Shown here one piece after another: positions 10,801 to 22,208 of a stretch of DNA of 64,000 nt. Under the pieces are notes generated by a model. That model ran no database searches and was not told where the DNA came from. It saw only the letters and a program-made list of their open reading frames with translations. Position 1 is the stretch's first letter; the number at the start of each line of letters is the position of its first letter. The stretch is from positions 3,596,001-3,660,000 of the forward strand of contig JAGVVL010000015.1 in assembly GCA_018287875.1 (NCBI GenBank), written 5' to 3'. Made by a program: the position numbers and the translations under genes. The stretch is from Nigrospora sphaerica (lineage: Eukaryota; Ascomycota; Sordariomycetes; Amphisphaeriales; Apiosporaceae).

Positions 10801-12846
10801 AAGGTTGTAGCGTCTTAGGACATGTCTCTCGAAGCTTCTGATGATCTTGAATAGCTGGGTATGGCTCTTCGAGGGCGTCGGAAAGGACCAAAGCTTGCCG
10901 CTGTAGTCGTCCTTCAGTACCAGTAGCCACTGGGAACCGTCGTATCCTCTGGGAAAATCGAACAAGTCCCAGAGGACCTTAAAGAACGGTCTTGAGGCTC
11001 TTTCCGTAGGCCGTCGGCTGACAACCTTACTGGCATGCGCCAATCTGCAGACTTCACATGTCCCCATGGGTTCACCCGCGATACCAACGTTCTTGCTTCG
11101 TTCTGGAAGCAACCTCAGAGCCGTCACACCAAGATGTCCAGTCCTGGCGTGCCACATAGCCTCTGAGTCCTTTCTCACTGCCGGTTTCTTAACCTGCACA
11201 TAGCCCGTAGGGGCTCTTCTCACGACTGCAAACGATCGAATCGTTCCTGGCTGTGCTGAGGGTGGTTGTGGAGCGATAGAGTAGGAGGAATAAAGGGGCT
11301 TGTATTCCATGAAGACTAGGTTGCCTATTCTTTGTAACTGCCGCACCACAGCACTGTTCGTGAGCGAACCGACCCTCAGTGTGCAGTCCTTGCCGCAGTA
11401 CCAGACACTTGCGTCGCATAGCAGGGACTCCGAGATGATATTGGTGTGGAAACCCTCGACCAAGTCCACGTTACGTAGCGTGAGGTCCAGCTTGACACCA
11501 CCAACACTAAGGAGTGCCCCCTTAATGACGCGTGTGCCGGTGCCTGTGATGCTAAAGGCCGAAGACCCGGCCTCCACCACCCTCCCAGGAGGTGCCGGAA
11601 CGAAGGATCCCTCCTGAAGCATGGAGATGTCGTTCACAATGTGAGATAACCCGCAACTGTCGACGACCGTGGATTGCGATAGCGTGTGAGGGCCCGTAAG
11701 CGACGCTACTGCCAGGTTGATGTGCGTATCCATCTGGAATAGCCTTGGATTGATGCCAACAGCTGAGACGTGACTCGTGAGTCCAGCCGAGGAGTTGTTG
11801 GTCCATCCTAGCTTGTCGAGCTCATTTCTGAGCGACTTCCACTTGTTGTCCTTTAGGCGCTCGAGGATCTTCCTGACCTCCGACTGTGGAATTGGGTTGA
11901 AGGCCCTACCGTCTTTGAGGGGGCCTGCAGAGCCCCTGACAGCGTATTCCAGTCTTCTGCAATCTGTGGGCCTCCACTTATGAGGCCATCTTAGATTGCA
12001 AGGGCACTTTGACTTTCCGCTAGCTGACGAGGAGTCTTGGTCTGCGATGCCGGTTCCGCCTAGCGTTGCGAACGATCGTTGTTTAACTCCTGGTAGCGTC
12101 CCAGAACTGACTTGCTCCATGAAGATGGCGCTCAGCTCGATTAGCTTCAGGGGCTCCTTGCCAGTGACTTCATCTGCAACGAAGTCGTCTAGTCGGTTCT
12201 GGGCCCACTGGGGAGCGAGTCGCTCCCCGATGGCCTTGAGGAATGTTTTGGCGGCCAGGTTGCCCTCCACCTCTGGTATCTTGTGGTTCTTGGCCAGCGC
12301 ATAGGCGGCTGTGAACTCCTGATGCCATGCTTCTGGAGCGACACCGCCTTTTGAAGCGCTTGCCAAGACCGCTTGGTAGCGTTCGCGAACAGCTGTCTTG
12401 ATAGAGGTGTCCGAGGGCTTGTACTGTTTCTTTAGCTCCTTGAGGACGTTCTGGAGCGACTTCTTCGTGTCTGGGCTTTTATCGATACGGCTGTGAGCAG
12501 CCTAGAGATACTCCTTCCTGACAGTGTTCTTGACCCACTGACTGAGAGCGATGTAGTGCTGTTGGAGAGCGTTCCAGTCGTTGATCATGGCGGAGTACGT
12601 CCTTAGTTCGCGTGCGTACGTGCGATCTGCAGCGTCAAGAGCTTTCGTGTTGTTCGTCTCGCTCTCTGGAGGGGCTCTGTAGATAGGCATCTTAGGGGGG
12701 TTCAGGAGGTATTCAGAGGTTGAGGCTTCAGGATCGATGTATGTCCAGATGCGTCGCTCCTTAGCGGCCATGCGAAGCTCATTGTACTATTCAGGCCAGT
12801 CGTATCTTGTGACAAGAGCGACCCGTTGGATCCTAAAGTCGGCCAT
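7831..12846 (-). pseudogene. Copia Gag-Pol polyprotein interrupted by nine nonsense codons
   Basis: From ATG at 12846 to TAA at 7831 there are exactly 1,672 codons in one frame with no frameshift. Visible parts in order: Gag with a CPC..HK..C cluster (about residue 281), protease-like VVDSCGLSH (about 395), integrase HHCC zinc site (WHARTGHLG and CEVC, about 565-600), integrase core with DLFDF, LKHDGEKG and NGGPE, reverse transcriptase with FYVDDF (about 1349), and RNase H with STDASF, TTEAEL and DNQ. Internal stops lie at 12787, 12502, 10534, 10477, 10420, 8299, 8236, 8182 and 7963 (lowest base of each): seven TAG, two TAA, no TGA. Each can be explained as CAG/CAA to TAG/TAA or TGG to TAG, which are CpA-to-TpA changes on one strand or the other. 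The copy cannot make a full polyprotein. Confidence 0.9.
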
Positions 12847-12987
12847 GGTGGACGTAGCTTGCCAGGCTGGCTGGACTGCTTTAGGGGATTTGAAAAGAGT
12901 TGGACAGTGAGAAAGGGGGTATAAGGTGATTTCCACGCTCTTCAGGCGTCCTGCGCAGCGTCTCTATTGTGAAGTAGAGGTATGCAT

Positions 12988-13005
12988 GCAAGCCGGGCTC
13001 ATAAC
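12988..13005 (-). promoter_or_regulatory. Primer-binding site matching the anticodon arm of initiator tRNA-Met
   Basis: The minus strand directly after the 5' LTR reads GTTATGAGCCCGGC. Its complement, GCCGGGCTCATAAC, matches the anticodon stem-loop of eukaryotic initiator tRNA-Met (CAU anticodon within CTCATAAC). Drosophila copia is known to prime from a half-molecule of that tRNA cut at the anticodon loop. The match to the tRNA is from memory. Confidence 0.7.
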
Positions 13006-13204
13006 TGTCGCACTGAAGGAGGCGTGGGAAGCGAAAGGTTCAAGGTTCTCCATTAGAAAGGACAAAAGAAAGTGCCAGAGATGGCAGACTATATACTCGT
13101 AGCTGGGGACCGCTCCCCACATGCTCCATAGGACCTACTGCAGGTACCAGTAGCTCCTCACGTGATCTCAGGGGCGAAACTAGTGATAGCCTCATATTGC
13201 CACA
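13006..13204 (-). repeat. 5' LTR of the Copia element
   Basis: 199 bp, followed on the right by the target duplication GATTC (13205-13209). It shares the C at offset 43 with the solo LTR at 55495-55693. Confidence 0.93.
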
Positions 13205-13209
13205 GATTC

Positions 13210-14570
13210 ACAATTCAAATCCCCGAAACTCGGATCCTAGTACCGAGAAAGAGTACATGGGTCGGAATGGCCCGTTTAGCTGGCTTTATCGGACGCATTT
13301 ACTGAGTACATCCAGCAGTGAGAACCGTTATGCAAGAAGCACTCGCAGTGTTGAGCAGCCTGCAATTGACCGGCGCTCGTAAACAGCGATATTACCAGAG
13401 ACTGGGAGGGGGTCATGATGACAGTAGTGGGCTGTGGTGTATGCTGGAAGTTATCAGTCCAAGTTTGTGTTGTGGCTATTGTCGCGTTACCAATATGTCT
13501 CTTAGCCAAGCTTGGTCTTATATTTAAGGAGATCCCGCCTTATAAGGGCAATTTCACTTCCTTTAACCGGATATCGCACTACGGCGCCTTGTCAGTGATG
13601 CTAATGATGGACCGGCATGTCGACAGCACGCCTGGGCAGAGCAGAAGCCGAACGGTTCACACAGTTAAGGTGAGGATAATGCGCAACTCTGGGGAGGTGA
13701 GCCTCTCACTGCAACAGGACCCGTGGGATCAGGTCGAATATTGGCCGCGTCCTCGGCATGATGATCGCGGTGCCGCATGCAATGTGGTGGCCCAAACCCT
13801 CCGTCTCGTCTATCCTCGGCGACGTGAAGTGGTGCACTTTGCTGTCCATTATGTGATGGCAAAACATAAAAGCTGAAAGCTGAAATCGTGTTTTGTTGTT
13901 CTATGTAGCAAATGAGGCGGCTACTGTCGTGGCTGCAGAGGCGGAAGGAAAATGAAGCTATCACTGACCGACACCGGCACTATCTTCAACACCACCGTCC
14001 TGAATATGGCTGGTGCCTTGCTAGTCCACCGCTATTGCAGTTTGCAGCCTAGCGTCAAGTGTCTGTTCGCTTCGTCCCGGAATCAATGGTCCTTTACCGG
14101 TCTACAAGATGTTCCCACAGTTGTAGATCTCCGAGGCTCAAGATGATCGGCTGCAGGGCCCACACAATGTTTCCTCTCCCGAACAACGGTGTTGATCAGC
14201 GCTAACGAGGCGGAAATGAGATGGACATGGGCCCAGGGCGGGCGGAAGTCATGAAAGGTACCAGACCTGGCCACCACGACGCCAAAACGAAAATGTATTC
14301 TGCCGTGCGGATGCTAACAAGCAGCCGGCGGAAATAAGAGGATCTATATTGACAGTCTCCCGACCCGCACCCGTGCGAGTCCATCCGCCTTGGCCTCTTT
14401 AGCGGCCCATCATGATGCGACGGCGTCACCCAAGCGTCCACGGCTAGTAAAATCACCCCTGGCTGCTCGGCTGTGGGATTTAAAGACGTTCCGGTCACCC
14501 ATTCCACAGATAGTTGTGATTGACTGTTCTCGTGTGACCTTTTTCTGCATTCCCCCTCGAACTAACGAAC
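13210..14570. other. Intergenic, no gene supported
   Basis: Right flank of the Copia insertion and upstream region of the GMC gene. A 153-codon open frame at 13415-13876 shows no domain or codon bias that would support it. Confidence 0.4.
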
Positions 14571-16572
14571 ATGAGTCGGTCGGGTCTTCGGCAGATCCTG
14601 CTCCTCGTCTGCCGTGCTCTTTTGCTTACCACCGCAACGGCCCAAGGACAAGATGAGAAGCGCGGACTGGGCAAATATTACGACTATGTCATCGTTGGCG
14701 GAGGTACGGCTGGCTTGGTCTTGGCAGAGCGCTTGAGCGAGGACGCCGACGTCCAGGTTGCTGTCATCGAGGCGGGGACTTACTACGAAATCTCGAATCC
14801 GGTCCTGTCCACTGCGCCAGCCGGGGATGCCGTCTTCGTCGGCGCCGACCCTGCCGATACAAACTCGCTGGTGGACTGGGACTTCGTCACGACGCCGCAA
14901 GCCGGCGCTAACGGGCGCCGCATACACTATGTACGCGGCAAATGCTTGGGGGGCAGCTCAGGTAAGCAAACGAGACAGTACGGGGATGAGTATCGGCTCT
15001 GCGGAAGAATAAGAGACCCCGACCATGCGCTGACGGCGTCACGAAGCGAGGAACTTCATGCTCTACCAGCGGGGCACAGCAGAGTCGTACGACAAGTGGG
15101 CGGACGCTGTCGGCGACAGCGCTTACAGCTGGGCCAACTTCGAGCCCTACTTCAAGAAGAGCGTGGCCTTCCGGCCCCCGTCCAACTCCCGAGCGCCGAA
15201 CGCGACGACCCAATACAACGCGGCGGCTTTCGAGGCCGGCGGTGGACCGCTCGAAGTCGGCTACCCGAACTACGCGCAGCCTATTTCGAGCTGGCTCGAG
15301 CCGTCCATGAATGAGATCGGCATTCCAACCGTCCAGGATTTCAACAGCGGCAAGCTGCTGGGCTGTCAGTATCCGGCGGCGACAATCAATAGCAACATGC
15401 AGCGGGAGACATCGAAGTCGTCGTTCCTGGAGAAGGCAACGGGCCGGCGCAACTTGGTAGTCATCCAGAATGCGCTGGCGAAGCGGATCCTGTTGGACGA
15501 TGCACGACGCGCCACCGGCGTGCTTTACGAGGTGGCCGGCATCAGCTACACGGCGCGGGCGGCGCGGGAGGTCATCGTGAGCGCGGGCGCGTTCCAGTCG
15601 CCGCAGCTGCTGATGGTGAGCGGGATCGGGCCGGCGGCCATGCTCGAACGGTTCGGCATACCCGTGGTCGCGGACCGTCGGGGCGTCGGGCAGGGCATGC
15701 AGGACCACGTCTTCTTCGGGCCATCGTACCGGGTGCGGGTGCCGACGCTGACGCGGCTGGCGGACCCCCTCTACCTCACGGCCGAGCTCCTGACGTCCTA
15801 CACACTACAAAGGCAGGGCCCGCTCACGAGCAACGTCGTCGACTACCTGGCGTGGGAGAAGCTGCCGCGCGCGGTGCTCGCCAACGCGACGGCGGCGGCC
15901 GACCTCGCGCGGTTCCCGGCCGACTGGCCCGAGGTTGAGTACCTCTCGGCGCCGGGCCACGTCGGCGACTTCGCCAACCTGCTGCGCGGCCAGCCCCGCG
16001 ACGGCCACCAGTATGCGGCGCTGCTGGCGGCGCTCGTGGCGCCGCTGTCGCGCGGCTCCGTCGCCCTCGCCTCGGCCGACACGGCCGACCTGCCCCTCGT
16101 CGACCCCAACTGGCTCACCCACCCCACCGACGTCGCCGTCGCCGTCGCCGCCTACAAGCGCGCGCGCGCCGTCTTCGCCACCCGCGCCATGCGCGACGTC
16201 CTCGCCGACCCCGTCGAGTACTACCCGGGCCCCGCCGTCGAGACCGACGAGCAAATCCTGGCCACCATCCGCAAGGACGTCATGACCGTCGTGAGTGACC
16301 CCCTCCCACCCGCCCTGTATCATGTCGTAGAGAGACCCCCGACTCACTATGGCCTCCCCCGAATCCAGTGGCACGCCAGCTGTACCTGCCGCATGGGTCG
16401 CGTCGACGATCCCGACGCCGTCGTGGACGCCAACGCCACCGTCATTGGCGTGACGGGTCTTAGGGTCGTTGACGCGAGCTCCTTTGCGCTTCTCCCCCCT
16501 GGTCACCCCCAGAGTACCGTCTACGCGCTGGCCGAGAGAATAGCGGACCTAATCCGGTCTAACCACAGATGA
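14571..16572 (+). CDS. Secreted GMC (glucose-methanol-choline) FAD oxidoreductase
   Basis: Exons 14571-14961, 15047-16290 and 16369-16572 encode 612 residues, the usual GMC length. Intron 1 (GTAAGC..AAG, 85 nt, GCTGAC branch) joins LGGSS to ARNFMLYQRGT. Intron 2 (GTGAGT..CAG, 78 nt) is a multiple of three and open, so it is easily missed; removing it restores MTVWHASCTCRMG. The N-terminus is a hydrophobic signal peptide. The FAD-binding DYVIVGGGTAGLVLAERL motif lies near residue 40, with an acidic residue (VIEAG) at the end of the second strand. The catalytic pair sits in HASC and GHPQST near the C-terminus. GMC enzymes oxidise alcohols, sugars or aryl alcohols using FAD and often make hydrogen peroxide (AA3 class). 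The substrate cannot be told from sequence. It opens a 12-kb stretch with three other oxidative or ring-modifying genes. Confidence 0.93.
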
Positions 16573-18202
16573 ACTTGAACAACGGGGACAAAGCAAAAAA
16601 CATATCCAGTCATGCAGCGCCCGGTACGGATTTAATACAGCTAATTCATTATTCCAACATGATCCCGGGACCGGAAACGGGTGCAGCCTTTGGACATTGT
16701 CCTTAATATTTTCACTTTCCGCTTTAGTTACCCCATACGTCTGGAAACGGGTAGTACTGCTAGACTTAAAGGTAACATTTAGCCAATACAAGTAGGAAAT
16801 AGCTCTGTTGGCCCGGTCCCCCTTTCCACGGCGGGGAGTTGCCTTCGCCTTCATGGGTCTCTAGATGGCTGTTGTAGATAGATGCAGTGCAAAAACAAGT
16901 AAATATCTGTGAACGAACCCACTCTCGGGATCGTGGAAGTAAAATTGTACTAATTGACGCGATAGGGACGGCTCTGTACCCCAGTTTCACTTTTCTAAGC
17001 GGCTCTATCCATTCTACGACGACGGCTTTCCCTGTGACCTTTGGGCAAACTGCGACCGTAAATACCACACTTATCGGGGGGTTCGTTTTCTGGACGCGTG
17101 GCTGTGGGTCAGCATCAATACGACAGTTTCGAACTGTGCGCAGCGTCGCCCCTGTTTTCTCCTTGTGCTTGGCAGGGCCGAGGGGGCCACCCTATGCATG
17201 AGCTTACCTTCCGCTGCAGCCCTTCCGTCTCGGCGCCGGTACCGTGGTACCCGCTCTGTAGGTGCCGACATGGGTCGGGTGAGTACGATCAATGTCTTAC
17301 TCCACTCGTGTCGGTCGCAGTTGGCCGTCACTTGCCAAGGCGGTCGGTTGTTTGCCAGTTGATCGGCGTGGGCCCCGAAAGTACCGGATGCTCGTCGAGC
17401 GGAGCATGGGCAAGAGCCTGAGCTTGGTTTGCGTTTCTTAAATAGTTCATTTCGATATAGAGCGCGAAAACACCTGACATGTTGTCGTAGAAGGCACAAG
17501 TAAGTTGCTCGCCCTAATCTACACTTACCTGATACGACCTTGAGGGGCACAGGTTGGACGAAGAGCGGATGGCCAATTTTACCCTCGGTGGTTTGCAGGA
17601 CCTATAGCGCGACCTAATTGCGTTACCTAATTGCAAACAGCAAATACAAATCGCGGATGACACGGTATTATCAGCGAGGCATAGCGGTTTCGGAGATTCG
17701 TATACTTGGGTCTTTGACAGCTGGGCCGCGCAGGGCTGCGTGCTCGTTCGCTTAAGGTTTGTGCCTCATCAGCTCAGCGGAGCGTCTGCAAACCGCGACG
17801 TTGGTGATGGAGGCTACCCCAGAAAGAACGGCCCTGTATGACGGCCAATGAAGTGATATGTGTGGACCATTCCCAATCTCTGTTTATAAAACTGATGGGC
17901 TATGGCTTTCGTCACCATTCCCACCGCGCCTTGTACAACAGAGACGTGGCGTATTTCCGGTCCCACGCGAGCTGTGAGTTGGAAAGAGAGGCATGCTCCC
18001 GTTACGCATCGCTTGAATATTGTATCATAGACATGGGATGCCTGGGAAGACTACGTGGGAGACGCAGAAACACTAGATGGAGAGCAAATGATCTCACTTC
18101 ATGCAATTTTTGGGAAGGATCGGATGAAGGCGTTCACAGCAAGTGATCGTTATATTTAGCTTCATGTTTACGGCTGGGTCAGCAGATTCCCTGCCACGGT
18201 AT
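16573..18202. other. Intergenic, no gene supported
   Basis: Between the converging GMC and lactonase genes. Only short open frames without recognisable motifs. Confidence 0.4.
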
Positions 18203-19432
18203 CTACTCGTACCAGACGACGGAGCTGAGGCCGTCCTCGCCGCCATAGGTGCCGCGCGGGGGCAGGTTGATGTTGGCGACGAGGGGGCCGAGCTTGCCGG
18301 TGGAGGGGTCGCGGGCGACGACGGCGACGTTGGCCGTGGTCTGGCCGCCGATGGCGACGTAGGTGCCGGCCTTGTTGATCTGGAAGGGGCGGGGGTAGTA
18401 GCCGTGAGCGTCAGTAAGCTCCTCGAAGGTGAGCTCGCCGGCGCAGCCGATCCGGAAGATGGCGAGCGAGTCGCGCTCGGCCCCGAACGTCTGGTCGTTG
18501 CGGTTGGACGCGTACAGGCGGCTGCCGGCGATGCGGATCTCGGCCGCCTTCTCCGTCGTCTTGCCGGCGCGCGACCCGAACGTCGACAGCGTCTGCGTCA
18601 GGTCCAGCGCGAGGCAGCCGTCGGCGTACGTCACGTTGTACACGCCCACCGACGACGCCACCTCGTTGAGGCTGTAGTACTTGAGCCCGCCCTGCGTCTC
18701 GAGGAACTCGCCGTGGCGCGGCCCGTCGCCCGGCAGCGACGACGCCGCCGGGCACGCCGTGAGCTCGCCCGTCTGCTTGTTGATCTTGAAGACGCGCGTC
18801 AGGTCGGCGCCGAGGTCCGGCACTATCATGAAGTCCTTGCTGGGGTCCGTGAAGGCGGCGTGCGGGTGCGGCTTGTCCTGGCGGTCGGGGCGCGGGCCGG
18901 GCTTGCTCATGGTAAACTCGAGCTTCTGGACGGGCTTCGTGTTCTGGCTGAGAGGCAGCTTATAAGTGGTGATGGTGGAAGGCGAGCTAGTATTTCCGTA
19001 AGCACGTGCAACCACGCGGATGAAGAGCCGACCGCCGGCAACTACTCACTATTCGGCCGTGATCACGAAGCTCTTGCCGTCGGCCCCACCATACAGGGAA
19101 CCGTGCACGCTGTTGCCCAGGGTTGGCGCAGAAGCCGACAGGGTCAACTTGGCATCATTGCCGGCCGAGTACTGGGCCAGCACTCCGCTGCCGTACCAGC
19201 TCTCGTCAAAGCAGTAGACGGTCTCGCTGGCCTTGTCGACGTGCAGCCAGGCCGGAATCCGACCGCATCCCGTCACGTTGCCGGTGACGGAGAGCGTCCC
19301 GCTCGTCGCGCTGGCCAACGTCAGGTCAAGCGTGTAGACGGGGCCCGAGAAGTGCGTGGCAATGAGCTTGGCGGCGAGCGACTCGGAGACCAGGGAAAGG
19401 CCCGAGAGCAAGACAGTCTTGGTGGACTTCAT
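18203..19432 (-). CDS. Secreted seven-bladed beta-propeller lactonase / carboxymuconate cyclase-like protein
   Basis: Two exons on the minus strand, 19432-19050 and 18986-18203, give 388 residues. The 63-nt intron runs GTGAGT..CTAG and joins VITAEY to SPSTITTYKLPL. I chose the ATG at 19432 (MKSTKTVLLSG), which leaves a compact signal-like start; an upstream in-frame ATG at 19453 would only add MFRCRFT. Family marks are GCGRIPAWLHVD and VYCFDE near the N-terminus, then HPHAAF, IVPDLGADLTRVF, SNRNDQTFG and QINKAGTYVAIGGQ, the repeated blade motifs of the lactonase family (PF10282, as in fungal 3-carboxy-cis,cis-muconate lactonizing enzyme). Length matches the family. Enzymes of this fold open or form lactones in aromatic catabolism, but a secreted form may have another substrate. 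Confidence 0.9.
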
Positions 19433-20607
19433 GGTGAAGCGGCAACGAAACACTGGACCGGGATGGTGACGGGGAGTGGGACAGGAAGGAAGGCAAGACT
19501 CGGGGAAGGGAACGAGAGGAGAGCCTGTAAATATGCATTCCCGCGATGCCTATACCTGACACGCATCTAATTTACCCAGATGAGATCGGGAACGGAAGCC
19601 CGAAAAAATCAAGAATGGCCCTCCAAGCGAACATGGGCTACGCTCCTACCGACCTTGGCCTCTTGGCGACAAGGGCCGCGATGCAGGGGTTCTCCATAAT
19701 TTCCCCCTCCCCATACTGATATTTAGCCGTCCTCCCCGCATTGGCTCGGCCGCTCGGTCTTTGGCTCCGGAGGATTAGGGGCAAAAGAGGCTGGGACGCC
19801 GGACAGACGGACACATCCTGCACGTACGACGTATGTAGTGGACTCCAAATCGTGAGGTCATGTGCGTTCGGCTACGACCCTGGAGACGGAGATGCATTCT
19901 CCTTCGCCCTATGCCTAATTGACCTTAGCTCTCAATCCCGAACGTTCCAGAACGGCTCGGCCTGGACGAACTCGCGGCATTCACTTGATGTTCGCCTGCG
20001 CTCAACGAGAAGGGTCAACAGAGAGTCCTGATGGGATACATCTAGTTCCTGGTGTAGTGTCCCTTCATCCATGTGGCCTTTCGCTAATTGGCTCGCTAAA
20101 CCCCCAGTCCGAATGGACTCCTACAGACGCCCATGAGCTCCCCCGGTTTTTCCGATCCGCGTGTTTCCCCTCCAGTGCTTTAACCATGCACCTGCGGAGT
20201 CGGCGGTGACAGGCATGTTAGCAACGATGTCCAGCAGTGCCCACAGCGCTGACGATGGCCACATAAAATCATAGGGCCCCCTGAAAGCTCAATTGTCAGC
20301 CACGGCCAGATTTTGCTTACTCTGTCGATGCCTAGAGTGAAACAGATCCAGCAGACAACATTGACGACAGCGACGACACCGTTTACCATGTTCTTGAGGT
20401 CATCCAAGGCCACGTATCACTTGCTTCAGATGCAGCATTGTTCACCAGTCCAGAATTTTCAACGTGTGGCCGACTCATTGGCCTCGCGGCCTTTGTTTTG
20501 AGGAATCTGATCTCCTAGAGCCTTGGGGCTCCAATCTACTTTGCTCAAGCTGGATGCTATGAATCAAGCAGCCCTTAGATTCTCTCCCCCTTTTCCTATC
20601 TCCTCGC
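19433..20607. other. Intergenic, no gene supported
   Basis: Upstream region of the lactonase and downstream of the AA7 oxidase. A hydrophobic stretch on the minus strand near 20300-20413 is not enough to call a gene. Confidence 0.4.
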
Positions 20608-22208
20608 TCAAGGGCGGGGGCGGATGGACTGGGGGTACCAGAACAGCTCGTCGCGGTCGTACTTGGCCTTGATTTGCTGCAGCTTGCGCAGGTTCTCGCC
20701 GTAGTAGAGGCGCTGCGCCGTCTCCTGGTCGAGGTTGGCGTCGGCGTAGTTGATGTACTTGCCCCAGTCCGAGGCCGGCAGCGGCTTGGTGACGGCGTCG
20801 ACCCAGCCGTCGAGGAAGCTGAAGCCGCCGGCCGGGTAGACTACGTCGGTCTCGACGCGGTCGTAGAACTGGATGATGTAGAGCTTGTCGCGGTGCGCGT
20901 ACGCCGTCTCGCTGTTGGCCACGCGCGAGATGGCTGAGTTCTTGCCGCCGTGCATGTCGAGCTGGAACCACCAGTTGCGCGACGTCAGCTTGTTGGCCGT
21001 GTCGAACCAGTAGTCGACAAAGTTGGAGGCCGACGTTCCGTTGAGGCCCTTGAGCGTCACACTCTTGGCGTAGAAGTTTTCGCGCTGTGGGATCTTGTCA
21101 GTGGACCATTCATTCGTCGTGGTGGTGGTGTGGAACAAGGGAATGCATACCGGGCTAGGCCAGGTCCAGTCAATGGTGTTGTTGAAGGCGTAGTAAGTGA
21201 CGGCCTCGATCCAGTTAACAGTCTGCGACCCCGTGAACTTGGCCTGGGGCGCCGCTTTGCTGAGCAGAGGGGCGATGGCGGCGCGCATCTGCTCGTCGGT
21301 TCCGTAGTAGAGACCCTCGATACCGGGGCTTCCACGGTTGTAGTCGGACACGCGGAAGTTGAGCTCGCGGGGCATCTCGTTCTTGGCGTAGCCCTCGAGC
21401 GCGTTCAGGCCCGTCTTGGCCGTGGTCTTGTTCCAGCCGAGGGAAACGCCAAAGTAGGTCAAGGTCTTGGGGGCCTCGATCGTCTTCAGCTTCCAGGAGG
21501 CAATGATGCCATAGTTGGATCCGGCACCCTTGACGGCCCAGAACAGATCCGTGTTCTTCTTGTCGGACGCCTCGACCACCTCACCGCTGGCGAGGACCAC
21601 GGTGACGCCCACGACCGAATCGACGGCCAGACCGTGCATGTGGGAGCTGAAGCCGAAGCCGCCGTGGCCGAAGTGGCCAGAGATGCCAACACTATACCAG
21701 AATCAGTGGACGGTCTCAGCGCCGAGATGCGGCAGACTTACCCCGGGCAAGTGCCGTGGGCGACGGCACGACCGAACTGTTTGTACAAAACGGTGGCCAT
21801 GTGGCCCAGTCGTGCACCAGGCTCCACGGTGGCAACATTGGTGCTCGCGTCGTATGTAACGTTGTACATGCGGCTTAGCTCTATGACGAGGTGGGCATTG
21901 TCACCTCCCAAGCCGAATGAGGCGTAGCTGTGGCCGCCGGAACGGCCGGAAACCTTAGTCTTGAGCTTCTTGCCGCAGAGAACGGCGTTCTTGATGTGCT
22001 CGACCGTCTTGGGTACGGCGATGGCGACGGGCGTGTAGGGGAGACGGACGTTGAAGGCAGCCGAGTCGACGTTCCAGTCGTCGGAGCCCTTCTTATCGTA
22101 GGGCACACCCGATGCTGCGAGACACTGGGTGATGTCGGCCCGGGTGACTAGTGCCGCACCTTGGGCCAAGGCGGCCAGGCCGCTCACGATCAGAGGGATG
22201 GTATGCAT
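20608..22208 (-). CDS. Secreted bicovalent FAD oxidase, glucooligosaccharide-oxidase (AA7) type
   Basis: Exons 22208-21742 and 21691-20608 give 516 residues. The 50-nt intron (GTAAGT..TATAG) splits HGTCPG from VGISGHFG. Signal peptide MHTIPLIVSGLAALAQGAA. The flavin is predicted to be attached twice: His93 in SGRSGGHSY and Cys154 in HGTCPG, with spacing like glucooligosaccharide oxidase. The FAD-binding PCMH domain continues through GGFGFSSHMHGLAVD and FWAVKGAGSNYGI. The C-terminal berberine-bridge part ends WGKYINYADANL, YYGENLRKLQQIKAKYD and FWYPQSI. Such enzymes oxidise the reducing end of oligosaccharides or related sugars outside the cell, releasing hydrogen peroxide. Some relatives act in secondary metabolism, so the substrate remains open. 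All key residues are present. Confidence 0.93.

Larger units (their letters stand above)
6005..13204 (-). mobile_element. Complete Ty1/Copia LTR retrotransposon, 7.2 kb
   Basis: Two 199-bp direct repeats bound the element at 6005-6203 and 13006-13204. Both begin TGTCGC and end GCCACA on the plus strand, so the termini are inverted. The 5-bp target duplication GATTC lies just outside at 6000-6004 and 13205-13209, which shows one insertion rather than two solo LTRs. The LTRs differ at one base (A at 6047, C at 13048). Coding order on the minus strand is Gag, protease, integrase, reverse transcriptase, RNase H, the Copia order. A primer-binding site follows the 5' LTR and a purine tract precedes the 3' LTR. 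About 1.6 kb between the pol stop (7831) and the 3' LTR is filled by an antisense spliced gene. Gag-Pol carries nine in-frame stops, so this copy could move only with proteins supplied in trans. Confidence 0.93.

Noticed and set aside
7831..12846. Reassignment of TAA/TAG to glutamine in this genome
   Set aside because: Several stops replace Gln codons, but the same element uses CAG/CAA freely, some stops fit Trp better, the host genes use TAA/TAG/TGA normally as ends, and RIP explains the pattern.
6005..13204. The LTR copies at 6005 and 13006 as two independent solo LTRs
   Set aside because: The outer flanks share GATTC, whereas the inner flanks do not match the outer ones; the inner flanks instead give a purine tract and a primer-binding site. 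One full element explains everything.
13415..13876. 153-codon plus-strand open frame with a hydrophobic start
   Set aside because: No family motif and no codon bias; it lies in otherwise structureless DNA between the Copia element and the GMC gene.
15805..16506. 233-codon minus-strand frame
   Set aside because: Antisense shadow of the GMC gene, dominated by Gly/Val/Asp repeats.
18143..19570. 475-codon open frame on the plus strand
   Set aside because: It is antisense to the lactonase gene and contains only low-complexity Arg/Gly/Val-rich sequence caused by high GC in third positions.
20950..21927. 325-codon open frame on the plus strand
   Set aside because: Antisense shadow of the AA7 oxidase, crossing its intron; no domain of its own.
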